A stretch of 64,000 nt of DNA from Bin5 sp965218625 (GTDB taxonomy: Bacteria > Chloroflexota > Anaerolineae > Caldilineales > Caldilineaceae), in NCBI GenBank assembly GCA_965218625.1, contig CBDCLG010000015.1, positions 434,001 through 498,000 on the forward strand, given 5' to 3'. A program made the translations under genes and the position numbers. This document shows positions 1 through 7,381 of this stretch, in pieces; position 1 is the first letter of the stretch, and each line of letters starts with the position of its first letter. A model generated the notes under the pieces. The model saw nothing but the letters and a program-made list of their open reading frames with translations, did not search any database and had not been told where the DNA came from.

Positions 1-1
1 C

Positions 2-817
2 GCGCAACTCTCAGCGGCCAACCGCGAGGCGGTCCTTCTCTATTACTTTGAACAGCTGAACGTACGCGAGGTCGCCTCAGTTCTGCAGATCAGCGAGACA
101 GCAGTCAAAGGTCGTCTGCATAAGTCGCGTGGCCAGCTGCGCACGCGATTGCGTTCGACTTTCGCTGAAATGCAGGCAAGAACACCCATTGACGAACAAT
201 CAAGGAGCAATCAGATGATCCCCGTTTCCGTACTCGACATCGTGATTCCGGACCCGGAGAGGGACCACCGCATCCTGGTACTGATCGATGAAAGCGAACG
301 CCGCCTGCTGGCAATCTGGATCGGACCTTACGAGGCTGAGAACATCGCGCTGAATCTGCGGGAGACAGAGCTTGGCCGCCCGATGACGTACAGTCTTTTT
401 GCCGGACTGCTGGACAAGGCGGGCGTGGAGATCGGTTCTGTATGTGTATCGGCGCTGGAGAGCGAATGTTTCTATGCGACGATAGCGTTGCGGACCGGAA
501 GCGACACAGTTGCCGTGGACGCGCGGCCCAGCGACGCGATTGCGCTGGCGTTGAACACGCACAGCCCGATCTACGTTGCCGAAGAGGTAATGGACGCGGC
601 CGGCGAAGAGATCCCCGGCGACATGGAAATCGCGGGGCGGGGCCAGGGACTGAAGGGCGTTCTCGCGGCCGGCGCGCCGGCCGCGGCCCAGGAGGAAATG
701 GAGGCATGGCAGAGCAAGACTGCGGAGGAACAGCGCGAAGAAAACCGCAAAAAACTGTTTGCTTACCTGACCGGCGCGGGCAGCTTGGGGCCGATTGCAA
801 CGACGGAGGACGAATAG
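2..817 (+). CDS. Sigma-70 region 4 domain in frame with bifunctional nuclease (DUF151) domain, 5' truncated
   Basis: The gene enters from the left edge, so its N-terminus is missing. The first ~45 visible residues are a sigma-70 region 4 helix-turn-helix (NREAVLLYYF, then VREVASVLQISETAVKGRLH), as in ECF sigma factors. The same frame runs without a stop into a DUF151/bifunctional nuclease domain (MIPVSVLDIVIPDPERDHRI, then ARPSDAIALALNTHSPIYVA) and a charged C-terminal tail. An internal ATG at 215 has a good ribosome site (AAGGAG at about 203-208). The DUF151 part could therefore be made both as a fusion and alone. Domain identities are secure. Whether the fusion protein is the main product is not. 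The gene is convergent with carA, with a 40-base gap and no clear terminator. Confidence 0.8.
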   Translation, partial: AQLSAANREAVLLYYFEQLNVREVASVLQISETAVKGRLHKSRGQLRTRLRSTFAEMQARTPIDEQSRSNQMIPVSVLDIVIPDPERDHRILVLIDESERRLLAIWIGPYEAENIALNLRETELGRPMTYSLFAGLLDKAGVEIGSVCVSALESECFYATIALRTGSDTVAVDARPSDAIALALNTHSPIYVAEEVMDAAGEEIPGDMEIAGRGQGLKGVLAAGAPAAAQEEMEAWQSKTAEEQREENRKKLFAYLTGAGSLGPIATTEDE

Positions 818-857
818 GACGCCTTCGCGCTGCACACGGTTTGCGGGCAAGAAGCGG

Positions 858-2057
858 TCAGGGATTTGAAGCGGGGGGACGGGCAGAGGCCTGCATCCGG
901 GCGGCGTGGAATTCATGCACGGTCTGGGCGAAGCGGGCGAAGAGCAGGTCGGCGTCGTGCGGGCCGGGGCTGGCTTCGGGGTGATATTGCACACAGAATA
1001 CGGGGCGGTCGGTCAGGCGCATTCCCTCAAGCGTGCCGTCATTGAGATTGAGATGCGTAATCTCGACGTTAGGGGGCAGCGTCTCCTGGTCGACGGCATA
1101 GTTGTGGTTCTGTGCGGTGATCTGAATGTTGGCGCTGTCGACATCGCTGACGGGCTGGTTGCCGCCGTGGTGCCCGAACTTGAGCTTGAAGGTCTGCGCG
1201 CCGAGGGCGAGACCGATGACCTGGTGACCCAGGCAGATGCCGAACATGGGCAGTCCGCTTTCGAGCAGGGCGGCAACTGCGCTGGCCGCGTAGGGGACGC
1301 CGGCGGGGTCGCCGGGGCCATTGCTGAGAAAGATACCGTCGGGGTCCAGCTGCAGGACCTCCGCGGCGGGGGTATTGGCGGGAACGACGGCGACGCGCAG
1401 GTTGTGGCTTGCCAGGCGGCGCAATATGTTGTGTTTCATGCCGAAGTCGTAGGCGACAATGAGGGGGGCGTCGTGCCCGCCGCCTGCCTGCCAGGCGCCG
1501 TAATCGTTGCTGCCCGACGCGACCGGGGTCCACTCGCCTTTCGTTTCGACGTTCCAGTAGTATGGCTCTTCGCAGGTAACCTCCTGCACCAGGTCGCGGC
1601 CATCCAGCCCCTCCCAGCTGCGGGCAAGCTCGACCAGCTCAGCGGACGAACGGCTGCCGTCGTTGCAGAGGGCGCCGCGGAGGACGCCCTGCTCGCGCAG
1701 CAGCCGCGTCAGCGCACGCGTGTCGACCTGGCTGATGCCGGGGATGGCGTGGCGGCTGAGATAGCTCTCCAGGTTTTCATTGGCGCGCCAGTTGGAGACG
1801 ACGGGGCTGACCTCGCGCACGATGAAGGCGGTCACCTGCGGCCGGTCACTCTCGACGTCTTCGCGGTTGACGCCGGTGTTGCCGACGTGGGGCACGGTCA
1901 TGCAGACCATCTGCCCGCGATAGGAGGGATCGGTCAGTACCTCCTGGTAGCCGGTGAGGCTGGTGTTGAAGACGACCTCGCCGACAACCGTTTGCCGGGC
2001 GCCGAAGGCTTCACCCTCAAAAACGCGGCCATTGGCCAGAGCAAGAATGGACTTCAC
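858..2057 (-). CDS. carA: Carbamoyl-phosphate synthase small (glutaminase) subunit
   Basis: This subunit hydrolyses glutamine and passes ammonia to CarB to make carbamoyl phosphate for arginine and pyrimidines. The 399-residue length is normal. The N-terminal CarA domain (LANGRVFEGEAFGA, FNTSLTGYQEVLTDPSY) is followed by a class I glutamine amidotransferase domain. Its nucleophile is Cys275 in FGICLGHQ, and the His359/Glu361 pair is in QYHPEAS. The start overlaps the end of the upstream GNAT gene by 4 bases (2054-2057). This is the last gene of the arg operon. The large-subunit gene is not adjacent; its 3' part lies at the right end of the window. Confidence 0.97.
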   Translation of the reverse strand: MKSILALANGRVFEGEAFGARQTVVGEVVFNTSLTGYQEVLTDPSYRGQMVCMTVPHVGNTGVNREDVESDRPQVTAFIVREVSPVVSNWRANENLESYLSRHAIPGISQVDTRALTRLLREQGVLRGALCNDGSRSSAELVELARSWEGLDGRDLVQEVTCEEPYYWNVETKGEWTPVASGSNDYGAWQAGGGHDAPLIVAYDFGMKHNILRRLASHNLRVAVVPANTPAAEVLQLDPDGIFLSNGPGDPAGVPYAASAVAALLESGLPMFGICLGHQVIGLALGAQTFKLKFGHHGGNQPVSDVDSANIQITAQNHNYAVDQETLPPNVEITHLNLNDGTLEGMRLTDRPVFCVQYHPEASPGPHDADLLFARFAQTVHEFHAARMQASARPPASNP

Positions 2058-2761
2058 TCAGCGTCCTCCGCGCGCGACTCGGCGTCGTCCAGTTGAATCG
2101 GTCGGGATGCGCCGGCAGAGTGGGCCTCCGCTGTTTCGCTGTGCGCGCGCCGGTAGGCAAGCTTCAGCGGCTGCCAGGCCTGCCATTTGAGCAGCGGCGA
2201 GGCGGCGGGCTGCGCCGTGTCCGCCTTGTCGAGCGGTCTGTCGGTCAGATTGCGGGCCACGGCTACCTCGTCGCAGTGGTGGAATTTAGGACAGTAGATG
2301 CAGTCCTGCCACAGTTTGGGGCTGATGCTCCAGCGGTCGACAACGTCAAAACCGATTCTTTGGAAAAAGGACTCCTGCAGGGTGAGCGCGCAGATCTGCG
2401 CGTAGCCGCGCGCGGTCGCAACCTGCACGAGTTCCTCGACAATGCGCCGCCCGATGCCCTTGCCCTGGCCGGCAGGGGCGACGGCCAGCGAGCGAATCTC
2501 GACCAGTTGCTCGGTCAGGGCGACGAGTGAGCCGCATCCGAGCAGTTGCGGGCAGCCGCCCGGGGGCTCGGGATTGGGCTCGGGATTGGGCTCGGGATTG
2601 CGTTCAGGACGCGCCAGCGCGACGAGCCAGTCGGGAAGTGTCTGGAGAATGCTCTCCTCGGTACGCGGCAGCATCAGGTTTTGGGCCGCGAAACCGTTGA
2701 CGAGCGCAGCGATGGCAGAAACGTCCTCTTCGGTTGCCGGTTGAAGTTGGATCTCGCTCAT
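2054..2761 (-). CDS. argA: GNAT-type N-acetylglutamate synthase (short ArgA)
   Basis: A 235-residue GNAT acetyltransferase. The acetyl-CoA loop is at about 94-105 (VAPAGQGKGIGRRI). It is followed by the Cys-rich signature WQDCIYCPKFHHCDE at about 151-165, which I associate with the short GNAT ArgA family. Its position between argD and carA supports N-acetylglutamate synthesis, the first step of arginine biosynthesis. I chose the ATG at 2761; the longer frame back to 2836 translates only low-complexity intergenic sequence. Residues 53-67 are an Asn-Pro-Glu-Pro run coded by a 12-bp tandem repeat (2566-2601) inserted before the GNAT core. The C-terminal ~60 residues are low complexity and unassigned. 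Confidence 0.82.
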   Translation of the reverse strand: MSEIQLQPATEEDVSAIAALVNGFAAQNLMLPRTEESILQTLPDWLVALARPERNPEPNPEPNPEPPGGCPQLLGCGSLVALTEQLVEIRSLAVAPAGQGKGIGRRIVEELVQVATARGYAQICALTLQESFFQRIGFDVVDRWSISPKLWQDCIYCPKFHHCDEVAVARNLTDRPLDKADTAQPAASPLLKWQAWQPLKLAYRRAHSETAEAHSAGASRPIQLDDAESRAEDAE

Positions 2762-2848
2762 AGCCTCAGTGGCCGGCGGTCGGTGGCTGGCGGCCGGTGG
2801 CCGGGAACTCGATGGTTTGCGCAGTCCACCGGCCACAGACCGGGAGCG

Positions 2849-4036
2849 CTACAGTTCCTGGAGGATTGCACCCAGTTTCGAGACGGCGAGGGCCAGCTCC
2901 TCCTTGCTGATCGTCAAGGGGGGAACAAAGCGCACGATCTTTTCGCCTGCGCTCAGGAGCAGCATACCGGCCTCGTAGCCCTTCTCCACGACCGGGTTGG
3001 CCTCGATGTCCAGTTCGATGCCGACGATCAGACCTGCGCCCCGGATATCGAGGATATGGGGGCTGTTCAGTTCAGCGAGCAGCTCCATCAGGTATTGGCC
3101 CTTTTCCTTTACGTCGGCCAGGAAGGACGGCTGGGCGACCCGGTCCACCACTGTGCAGGCGACGTGTGTGGTGAAGGGGTTGCCTGCGAATGTGCTGGCG
3201 TGGTCGCCGGGATGGATGGTGTCGGCAACTTTCTGCTTCATCAGGATGGCGCCCATGGGCAAACCGCCGGCGAGGGGTTTGGCCGCGCTCAGGATATCCG
3301 GCTCGACGCCGTAGCCCTGGTAGGCCCACAGGTCGCCGCTGCGCCCGAGACCGCACTGGACCTCGTCGAAGATGAGGAGCGCGCCGTATTCGTCGGCGAG
3401 CGCGCGCAGGCCGCTGAGGAACTCGGGCGTGGCCGGGTTGATGCCGCCTTCACCCTGAATCGGCTCGACGATGATGGCGCAGACCTTGTCGCTCATCTTG
3501 GCGCGGGCGTCGTCGAGGTCGTTGAAGTCGGCGAAGCGGACGCCGGGCATAAGCGGTTCGAACGGCTGCTGGTACTTTTCGCGCGGGGTGGCCGCGAGTG
3601 CGCCGAATAGCCGCCCGTGGAAGGCGTCGCTGAAGGCGAGAATCTCCCATTTGTCCTCGTGACCGTGCTCGCGCGCGTAGCGGCGGGCGAACTTGAAGGC
3701 CCCCTCGTTGGCGCTTGCGCCGCAGAGACAGTAATGCACTTTGTCGGCGAAGCTGGTCTCGCACAGCATTTTGGCCAGCTTGGTATGCGGTTCAGTGTGA
3801 TAGAGGTTGCTGGTGTGGTACATGCCGTTGGAGGCCGCCTCTTTAATCGCCTGCTCAACTTCGGCGTCACCGTAGCCGAGCACGTTTACCGCGATACCGG
3901 CCACCAGGTCGAGGTAGCCCTTGCCGGCACTGTCATAGACCGTGCTGCCCTTGCCTTCGGTCAGCACGAAGGGCGGCCGCCCGAATACGCCGAGCACGTA
4001 GTCCTTTTCGTTCTGAATAATTTCCTCTGCGTTCAC
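2849..4036 (-). CDS. argD: Acetylornithine aminotransferase
   Basis: A PLP-dependent class III aminotransferase of 395 residues. It converts N-acetylglutamate semialdehyde and glutamate to N-acetylornithine and 2-oxoglutarate. Visible signatures are CGASANEGAFKFAR (phosphate cup), LLIFDEVQCGLGRSG (Asp binding the pyridine nitrogen) and the PLP lysine in LSAAKPLAGGLPMGA. I set the start at a GTG (4034-4036), preceded by a strong AGGAGGAG site at a 3-5 base distance. The frame extends to an upstream ATG at 4129, but those 31 residues are not family-like and contain the ribosome site. It lies about 100 bases after argB in the operon. Confidence 0.95.
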   Translation of the reverse strand: MNAEEIIQNEKDYVLGVFGRPPFVLTEGKGSTVYDSAGKGYLDLVAGIAVNVLGYGDAEVEQAIKEAASNGMYHTSNLYHTEPHTKLAKMLCETSFADKVHYCLCGASANEGAFKFARRYAREHGHEDKWEILAFSDAFHGRLFGALAATPREKYQQPFEPLMPGVRFADFNDLDDARAKMSDKVCAIIVEPIQGEGGINPATPEFLSGLRALADEYGALLIFDEVQCGLGRSGDLWAYQGYGVEPDILSAAKPLAGGLPMGAILMKQKVADTIHPGDHASTFAGNPFTTHVACTVVDRVAQPSFLADVKEKGQYLMELLAELNSPHILDIRGAGLIVGIELDIEANPVVEKGYEAGMLLLSAGEKIVRFVPPLTISKEELALAVSKLGAILQEL

Positions 4037-4133
4037 TTTCTCCTCCTGAAAATTGTTATGTCGCTTCGAGCTTTTCGTGGAAGCACAACTTCCCCTTGCG
4101 TATACCCCCCTGACTGACGGAGGGAACACTGGA

Positions 4134-4952
4134 TTACGCTGATGTAATGATACCGGTGCCGCCGTCTTCCTGAACGCCGGCGAGATTGGTGATGACAGCC
4201 TGGGTTACGCCGCGCCTGATGGCATCGACCGCACTCCTGACCTTGGGCACCATGCCACCGCTGATGCTGCCGTCTGCGATCCACTCTTCGCACTGGTCGG
4301 CGGTGATGACGCGCACGACGCGCCCGGCAATGAGGACGCCGGGGACGTTGCTGACGAAGATCAGCTTGATGGCGGCGACTGAGGCCGCGATCGCGGCGGC
4401 GACGTGGTCTGCGTTGACGTTGTAGCTGAGGCCGTCGAAGGCGCCGATGCTGATGGGGCTGACGACCGGCACGATTCCGGCGTCGAGCAGGGCGTTCAGC
4501 AGCCCGGTGTCGACGTCCTGCACTTCGCCGACGCGGCCCAGGTCGCCGTGCGGGTGCCACATTTTTTCGACGTATACGGTACCGTCATCGATGCCGCTGA
4601 TGCCGATGGCGCGCACGTCTTCATTGACGAGCTGGCGCACGATGCGTTTGTTCATCAGGCCGCTCAGCACCATCTCGGCCACGTCCAGGCTTGCTTCATC
4701 GGTCACGCGCAGACCCTCGATGAAGCGGGTCTCCAACCCGAGCCGCTTCTGGTAGTCGGCTATCGTTTTGCCGCCGCCATGCACGATAATCGGGCGTTTG
4801 CCGTCCCGCTGCAAACTCTTGACAGCCTGCACCAATCCGAACAGAAAACTGTCATCGTCAAGTTCATTGCCGCCAATTTTCAAGATGATGACAAAACGAC
4901 TGCTTTCGGGCGAGTCGGCGTCGGACAGTGGATCAGATTCGCTCGAATTCAT
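4134..4952 (-). CDS. argB: Acetylglutamate kinase
   Basis: A 272-residue amino-acid kinase that phosphorylates N-acetylglutamate using ATP, the second step of arginine synthesis. The phosphate-binding glycines are in VIILKIGGNELDD and IIVHGGGKTIADYQ. The substrate segment is LSYNVNADHVAAAIA. The ATP-site segment is IFVSNVPGVL, and ISGGMVPKV precedes the C-terminus. An N-terminal extension of ~18 acidic/Ser residues precedes the core. The ATG has a GAGG site seven bases upstream. Neighbours argC, trmH and argD are on the same strand, which favours ArgB over LysZ. Confidence 0.95.
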   Translation of the reverse strand: MNSSESDPLSDADSPESSRFVIILKIGGNELDDDSFLFGLVQAVKSLQRDGKRPIIVHGGGKTIADYQKRLGLETRFIEGLRVTDEASLDVAEMVLSGLMNKRIVRQLVNEDVRAIGISGIDDGTVYVEKMWHPHGDLGRVGEVQDVDTGLLNALLDAGIVPVVSPISIGAFDGLSYNVNADHVAAAIAASVAAIKLIFVSNVPGVLIAGRVVRVITADQCEEWIADGSISGGMVPKVRSAVDAIRRGVTQAVITNLAGVQEDGGTGIITSA

Positions 4953-5013
4953 TGCGTTGCCTCGTACGAGATGGTGGTCTCTTGCCAGCGGCTTCCGGCT
5001 GGTCGTTTGGAAT

Positions 5014-5817
5014 TTACCGAACTACGCGCTTGCGGCCTGTATTGTGCGCAGTTTTTCGCTGTCGCATCACCTCGTAGGCCAGCGCGGCGGCGGCGGCCGT
5101 TGTGCCCAGTGACGGGGCAAAGTCGTCCCTGTGGTACGGAATCTGCAGGCACAGGTCGGCCTGGCCCATGAATGAGCGCGTCACGCCCCGCTTTTCGCCT
5201 CCGACCAGCAGAAGGAGCGGGGTCGTCAGGTCGGCCTGATCGATAGGAACTGCGTTCTCCTTCTGCGCGCAGGCTACGGTCAGCCCCTGCTGGCGGTAAA
5301 AGTGCGCGGCGTCGTCAACGGTTTCGGCAACTGCGATTGGGATAAGCTCCGATGCGCCCGCGGAGGCCCTCGCTACGGTTGCGGCCGCGCTCATCCAGTT
5401 GCGCGGGCGCAACACCAGCCCGTGCGCGCCCATGGCGTAGAGCGCGCGCAGCGCGTGGCCGAAGTTGAAGGGGTCCTCAATGCCGTCCAACATCACGACA
5501 AAGGCGGACGCGTTCCCCTGGGGCAGCAACGACGCCATATCGACGAACCGGCGTTGCCCTGCCACCGCAGCCACGCCGCCGTGCGAGTTCCCTTGGGTGA
5601 CGGCGTCGATCTCGGCCGCGGCGACCTGCTCGACCGGCACATTGGCCTCGTGCGCGCGGTGTTGCAGCCAGCGCAGCGCCCGGTCCTGCCGGCCGGCGCG
5701 CAGCAGGACGCGGTGGACGGTGCGATAGGGCGAGCGCAGCGCCGCCGCCACCGATATTTTTCCCTCCAGCAAGGTTGTCGCCGACTCCTGTTCGCTGGAA
5801 TCCCGGCTCGGTCCCAT
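5014..5817 (-). CDS. SpoU/TrmH-family RNA 2'-O-ribose methyltransferase
   Basis: A SPOUT methyltransferase of 267 residues, probably acting on rRNA or tRNA ribose 2'-OH. An N-terminal substrate-binding-like region (about 15-75) precedes the knotted catalytic domain. Motif 1 is DGIEDPFNFGHALRAL (111-126), motif 2 is LLLLVGGEKRGVT (201-213) and motif 3 is IPYHRDDFAPSLGTTAAAAA (about 226-245). In motif 3 the usual SLNVS-type Asn appears as Gly (SLGTT), a departure from the family. It sits between argC and argB in the arg operon although it has no arginine role. RlmB or another TrmH-family member is possible; the target cannot be read from sequence. Confidence 0.85.
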   Translation of the reverse strand: MGPSRDSSEQESATTLLEGKISVAAALRSPYRTVHRVLLRAGRQDRALRWLQHRAHEANVPVEQVAAAEIDAVTQGNSHGGVAAVAGQRRFVDMASLLPQGNASAFVVMLDGIEDPFNFGHALRALYAMGAHGLVLRPRNWMSAAATVARASAGASELIPIAVAETVDDAAHFYRQQGLTVACAQKENAVPIDQADLTTPLLLLVGGEKRGVTRSFMGQADLCLQIPYHRDDFAPSLGTTAAAAALAYEVMRQRKTAHNTGRKRVVR

Positions 5818-5882
5818 TGGTTCCAGCCTTCTGACAAGACGTCGCTCTCGAAAAGATCAAAACCGGCAACCGGAGAACGCGG

Positions 5883-6926
5883 TTACTCCAGGCCCGCGGT
5901 CTCATCCAGGCCGGCGGCGATGTTGTAGTTCTGGATCGCTTGCCCGCTGCCGCCTTTGATCAGGTTGTCAATCGAGGCGGTGATAACATATTCGCTTCCA
6001 TCGGGCTGCGACGGGTCCGCCTGTGTGATGCCGATGGCGCAGCGATTGGTGCCGACGGTGTGGGCGAGGCTGGCCTGCTCACCCGGAGGCAGCAGATGGA
6101 TAAACGGCTCGCCGGCGTAGTTTTCGGCGTACAGCTCGCGGATGCGCTCTTCGGTCACACCGGGGGATACGTCAACGTACATTGTACTGAGAATGCCTCG
6201 ATTGACCGACAACAGGTGCGGCGTGAACAGGAAGCGCAAGGAACGCCCGTGCCCGCCGCCATTGGCCGCGCCGAGGACCTGCTCCATCTCGGCGATGTGC
6301 CGGTGACGGTGGCCGACGCTGTACGGGGTGATGTTTTCGTTGGCCTCGACGAACTGGTAGGTCAGGTTGGTCTTGCGGCCCGCGCCGGAAACGCCGCTCT
6401 TGCTGTCAACGATGACGCGTTCGCCCAGCCAGCCGGCTCTGGCAAGCGGGTACAGGCCGAGGTTGACGCTGGTGGGATAGCAGCCAGGGTTGGCGATCAG
6501 CCTTGCGCCGCTCAGTTCGCCGCGGAAGAGCTCGGACAGGCCGTAGCGGGCCTCGGCGCATAGCTGCGGCGCGGTGTGCTCGGCGCCGTACCAGCGCTGG
6601 TAGGTGTTGATGTCCTTGAGGCGAAAATCGGCGCTGAGATCGATAACGCGGACACCGGCTGCGAAAAAGCGGCTGACTGCCTCCATCGACTCGGCATGGG
6701 GCAGGCAGAGGAAGACGACATCGACCTCATCGGTGCGCAGGTAGGCATCGGCGAGGGCAATCAACGGGTAGTCCCACGGCGTGCTGAATACCTGGCTGAA
6801 GCGCTTGCCGGCATTGCGCTCGCTCGTCAGCCAGGCGATTTCAAGCCGTGGATGGCGGTGAATCAGCGTGATTAGTTCGTAGCCAATGTAGCCGGTTGCG
6901 CCGGCAATACCTGCCTTATGCATCAT
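5883..6926 (-). CDS. argC: N-acetyl-gamma-glutamyl-phosphate reductase
   Basis: NADPH-dependent reductase of 347 residues and third enzyme of arginine synthesis. The Rossmann motif is GIAGATGYIGYEL at the N-terminus. The catalytic Cys is 149 in NPGCYPTSVNLGLYPL. The segment GVSGAGRKTNLTYQF and the C-terminal His-containing region are as in the family. The start is the first of two tandem ATGs (6924-6926), with GAGGAG four bases upstream. A longer frame to 6983 lies in the leader and is rejected. This is the first structural gene of the operon, behind a ~315-base leader that carries the attenuator described separately. Confidence 0.96.
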   Translation of the reverse strand: MMHKAGIAGATGYIGYELITLIHRHPRLEIAWLTSERNAGKRFSQVFSTPWDYPLIALADAYLRTDEVDVVFLCLPHAESMEAVSRFFAAGVRVIDLSADFRLKDINTYQRWYGAEHTAPQLCAEARYGLSELFRGELSGARLIANPGCYPTSVNLGLYPLARAGWLGERVIVDSKSGVSGAGRKTNLTYQFVEANENITPYSVGHRHRHIAEMEQVLGAANGGGHGRSLRFLFTPHLLSVNRGILSTMYVDVSPGVTEERIRELYAENYAGEPFIHLLPPGEQASLAHTVGTNRCAIGITQADPSQPDGSEYVITASIDNLIKGGSGQAIQNYNIAAGLDETAGLE

Positions 6927-7066
6927 ATGACTCCTCAAGTTTCCAATTGCTTTTCCAATTACCCGTTTCCGGTGGGTGCCCATTCAGCAGCTGATGCCTG
7001 CTTCAGGCAGGATTCTCTCCGTCCCTCTCGTCTGACGGGCCGCCAGGGCGCCGGAAACAGCGGTAC

Positions 7067-7094
7067 AAAAAAAGCCCCCCGTCCAGGGAGCTTT
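7067..7094 (-). terminator. Rho-independent terminator in the arg leader (attenuator)
   Basis: On the minus strand AAAGCTCCC pairs with GGGGGCTTT (nine pairs, one G-U) around a short loop, and is followed by seven T. It lies about 64 bases after the stop of the Arg-rich leader peptide and about 140 bases before argC, inside the transcribed leader. That is the position of an attenuator rather than the end of an operon. The 5' arm (7094-7090) can instead pair with GCATTTGC at 7141-7134, an antiterminator alternative. Confidence 0.85.
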
Positions 7095-7141
7095 GCAATC
7101 GGGTGATTTCCTACCAGGGAATCCGGCCCACGCGCAAATGC

Positions 7142-7157
7142 CCAGACGGCAGTCTGG
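7142..7157 (-). promoter_or_regulatory. Hairpin directly after the arg leader-peptide stop
   Basis: On the minus strand a perfect 6-bp stem CCAGAC/GTCTGG encloses a TGCC loop. It begins immediately after the leader peptide's TAG. GCCAGA (7158-7153) can alternatively pair with TCTGGC (7196-7191) inside the leader-peptide codons. These mutually exclusive pairings are what attenuation leaders use to sense ribosome position. The fold is read by eye only. Confidence 0.55.
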
Positions 7158-7211
7158 CTATTGCTCGCGACGCCTCCTCGACTGAATCTTGCCAGAATTT
7201 GATAAATTCAT
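7158..7211 (-). CDS. Arginine-rich leader peptide (attenuation uORF) of the arg operon
   Basis: A 17-codon ORF: ATG at 7211, TAG at 7160-7158. The peptide reads MNLSNSGKIQSRRRREQ. Codons 12-15 are AGG AGG CGT CGC, four arginines in a row. A TGAGG ribosome site lies seven bases before the ATG. It starts about 30 bases into the predicted transcript, is followed by a hairpin at its stop and then by the terminator at 7067-7094. This arrangement matches amino-acid leader peptides such as those of trp or his operons. The inferred mechanism is that ribosomes stalling at the Arg codons when charged Arg-tRNA is short favour the antiterminator and allow transcription of argC and the genes after it. Confidence 0.85.
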   Translation of the reverse strand: MNLSNSGKIQSRRRREQ

Positions 7212-7247
7212 GCTTGTGCCTCAGTCGGCAAAACCTGATTGAGCGGC

Positions 7248-7276
7248 AGTCTAACACACGCTGTGGGGACTGTCAA
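7248..7276 (-). promoter_or_regulatory. Sigma-70 promoter of the arg operon
   Basis: On the minus strand the -35 is TTGACA (7276-7271), the spacer is 17 bases and the -10 is TAGACT (7253-7248). Transcription would start near 7241, giving a ~315-base leader before argC. Confidence 0.8.
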
Positions 7277-7315
7277 ACTCGGGAATTGGCTGGTATGCTC
7301 CGATGAGGGACGCGT

Positions 7316-7359
7316 CACTGTAGCAGCACTGTGGCATCACTCTAGCGCCACTTTAGCGC
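7316..7359. repeat. Four degenerate 11-bp tandem repeats upstream of the arg promoter
   Basis: Consecutive units CACTGTAGCAG, CACTGTGGCAT, CACTCTAGCGC and CACTTTAGCGC lie 40-83 bases upstream of the arg -35 element and just beyond the osmC stop. The period is close to one DNA helical turn, so a role as a phased binding site is possible but unproven. Confidence 0.7.
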
Positions 7360-7381
7360 ACCGGGCGCGGTCGCCGTAGAC

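Noticed and set aside
906..2096. Long plus-strand open frame opposite carA, and many similar long frames opposite argD, murA, gyrB, ftsH and lysC
   Set aside because: High-GC shadow frames with no domain signatures. The opposite strand encodes complete known enzymes.
7061..7140. T-box riboswitch in the argC leader (CCCTGGTAGG followed by a terminator)
   Set aside because: The 14-base T-box consensus (AGGGTGGNACCGCG) and a stem I with specifier loop are not present. The Arg-rich leader peptide explains the leader better.
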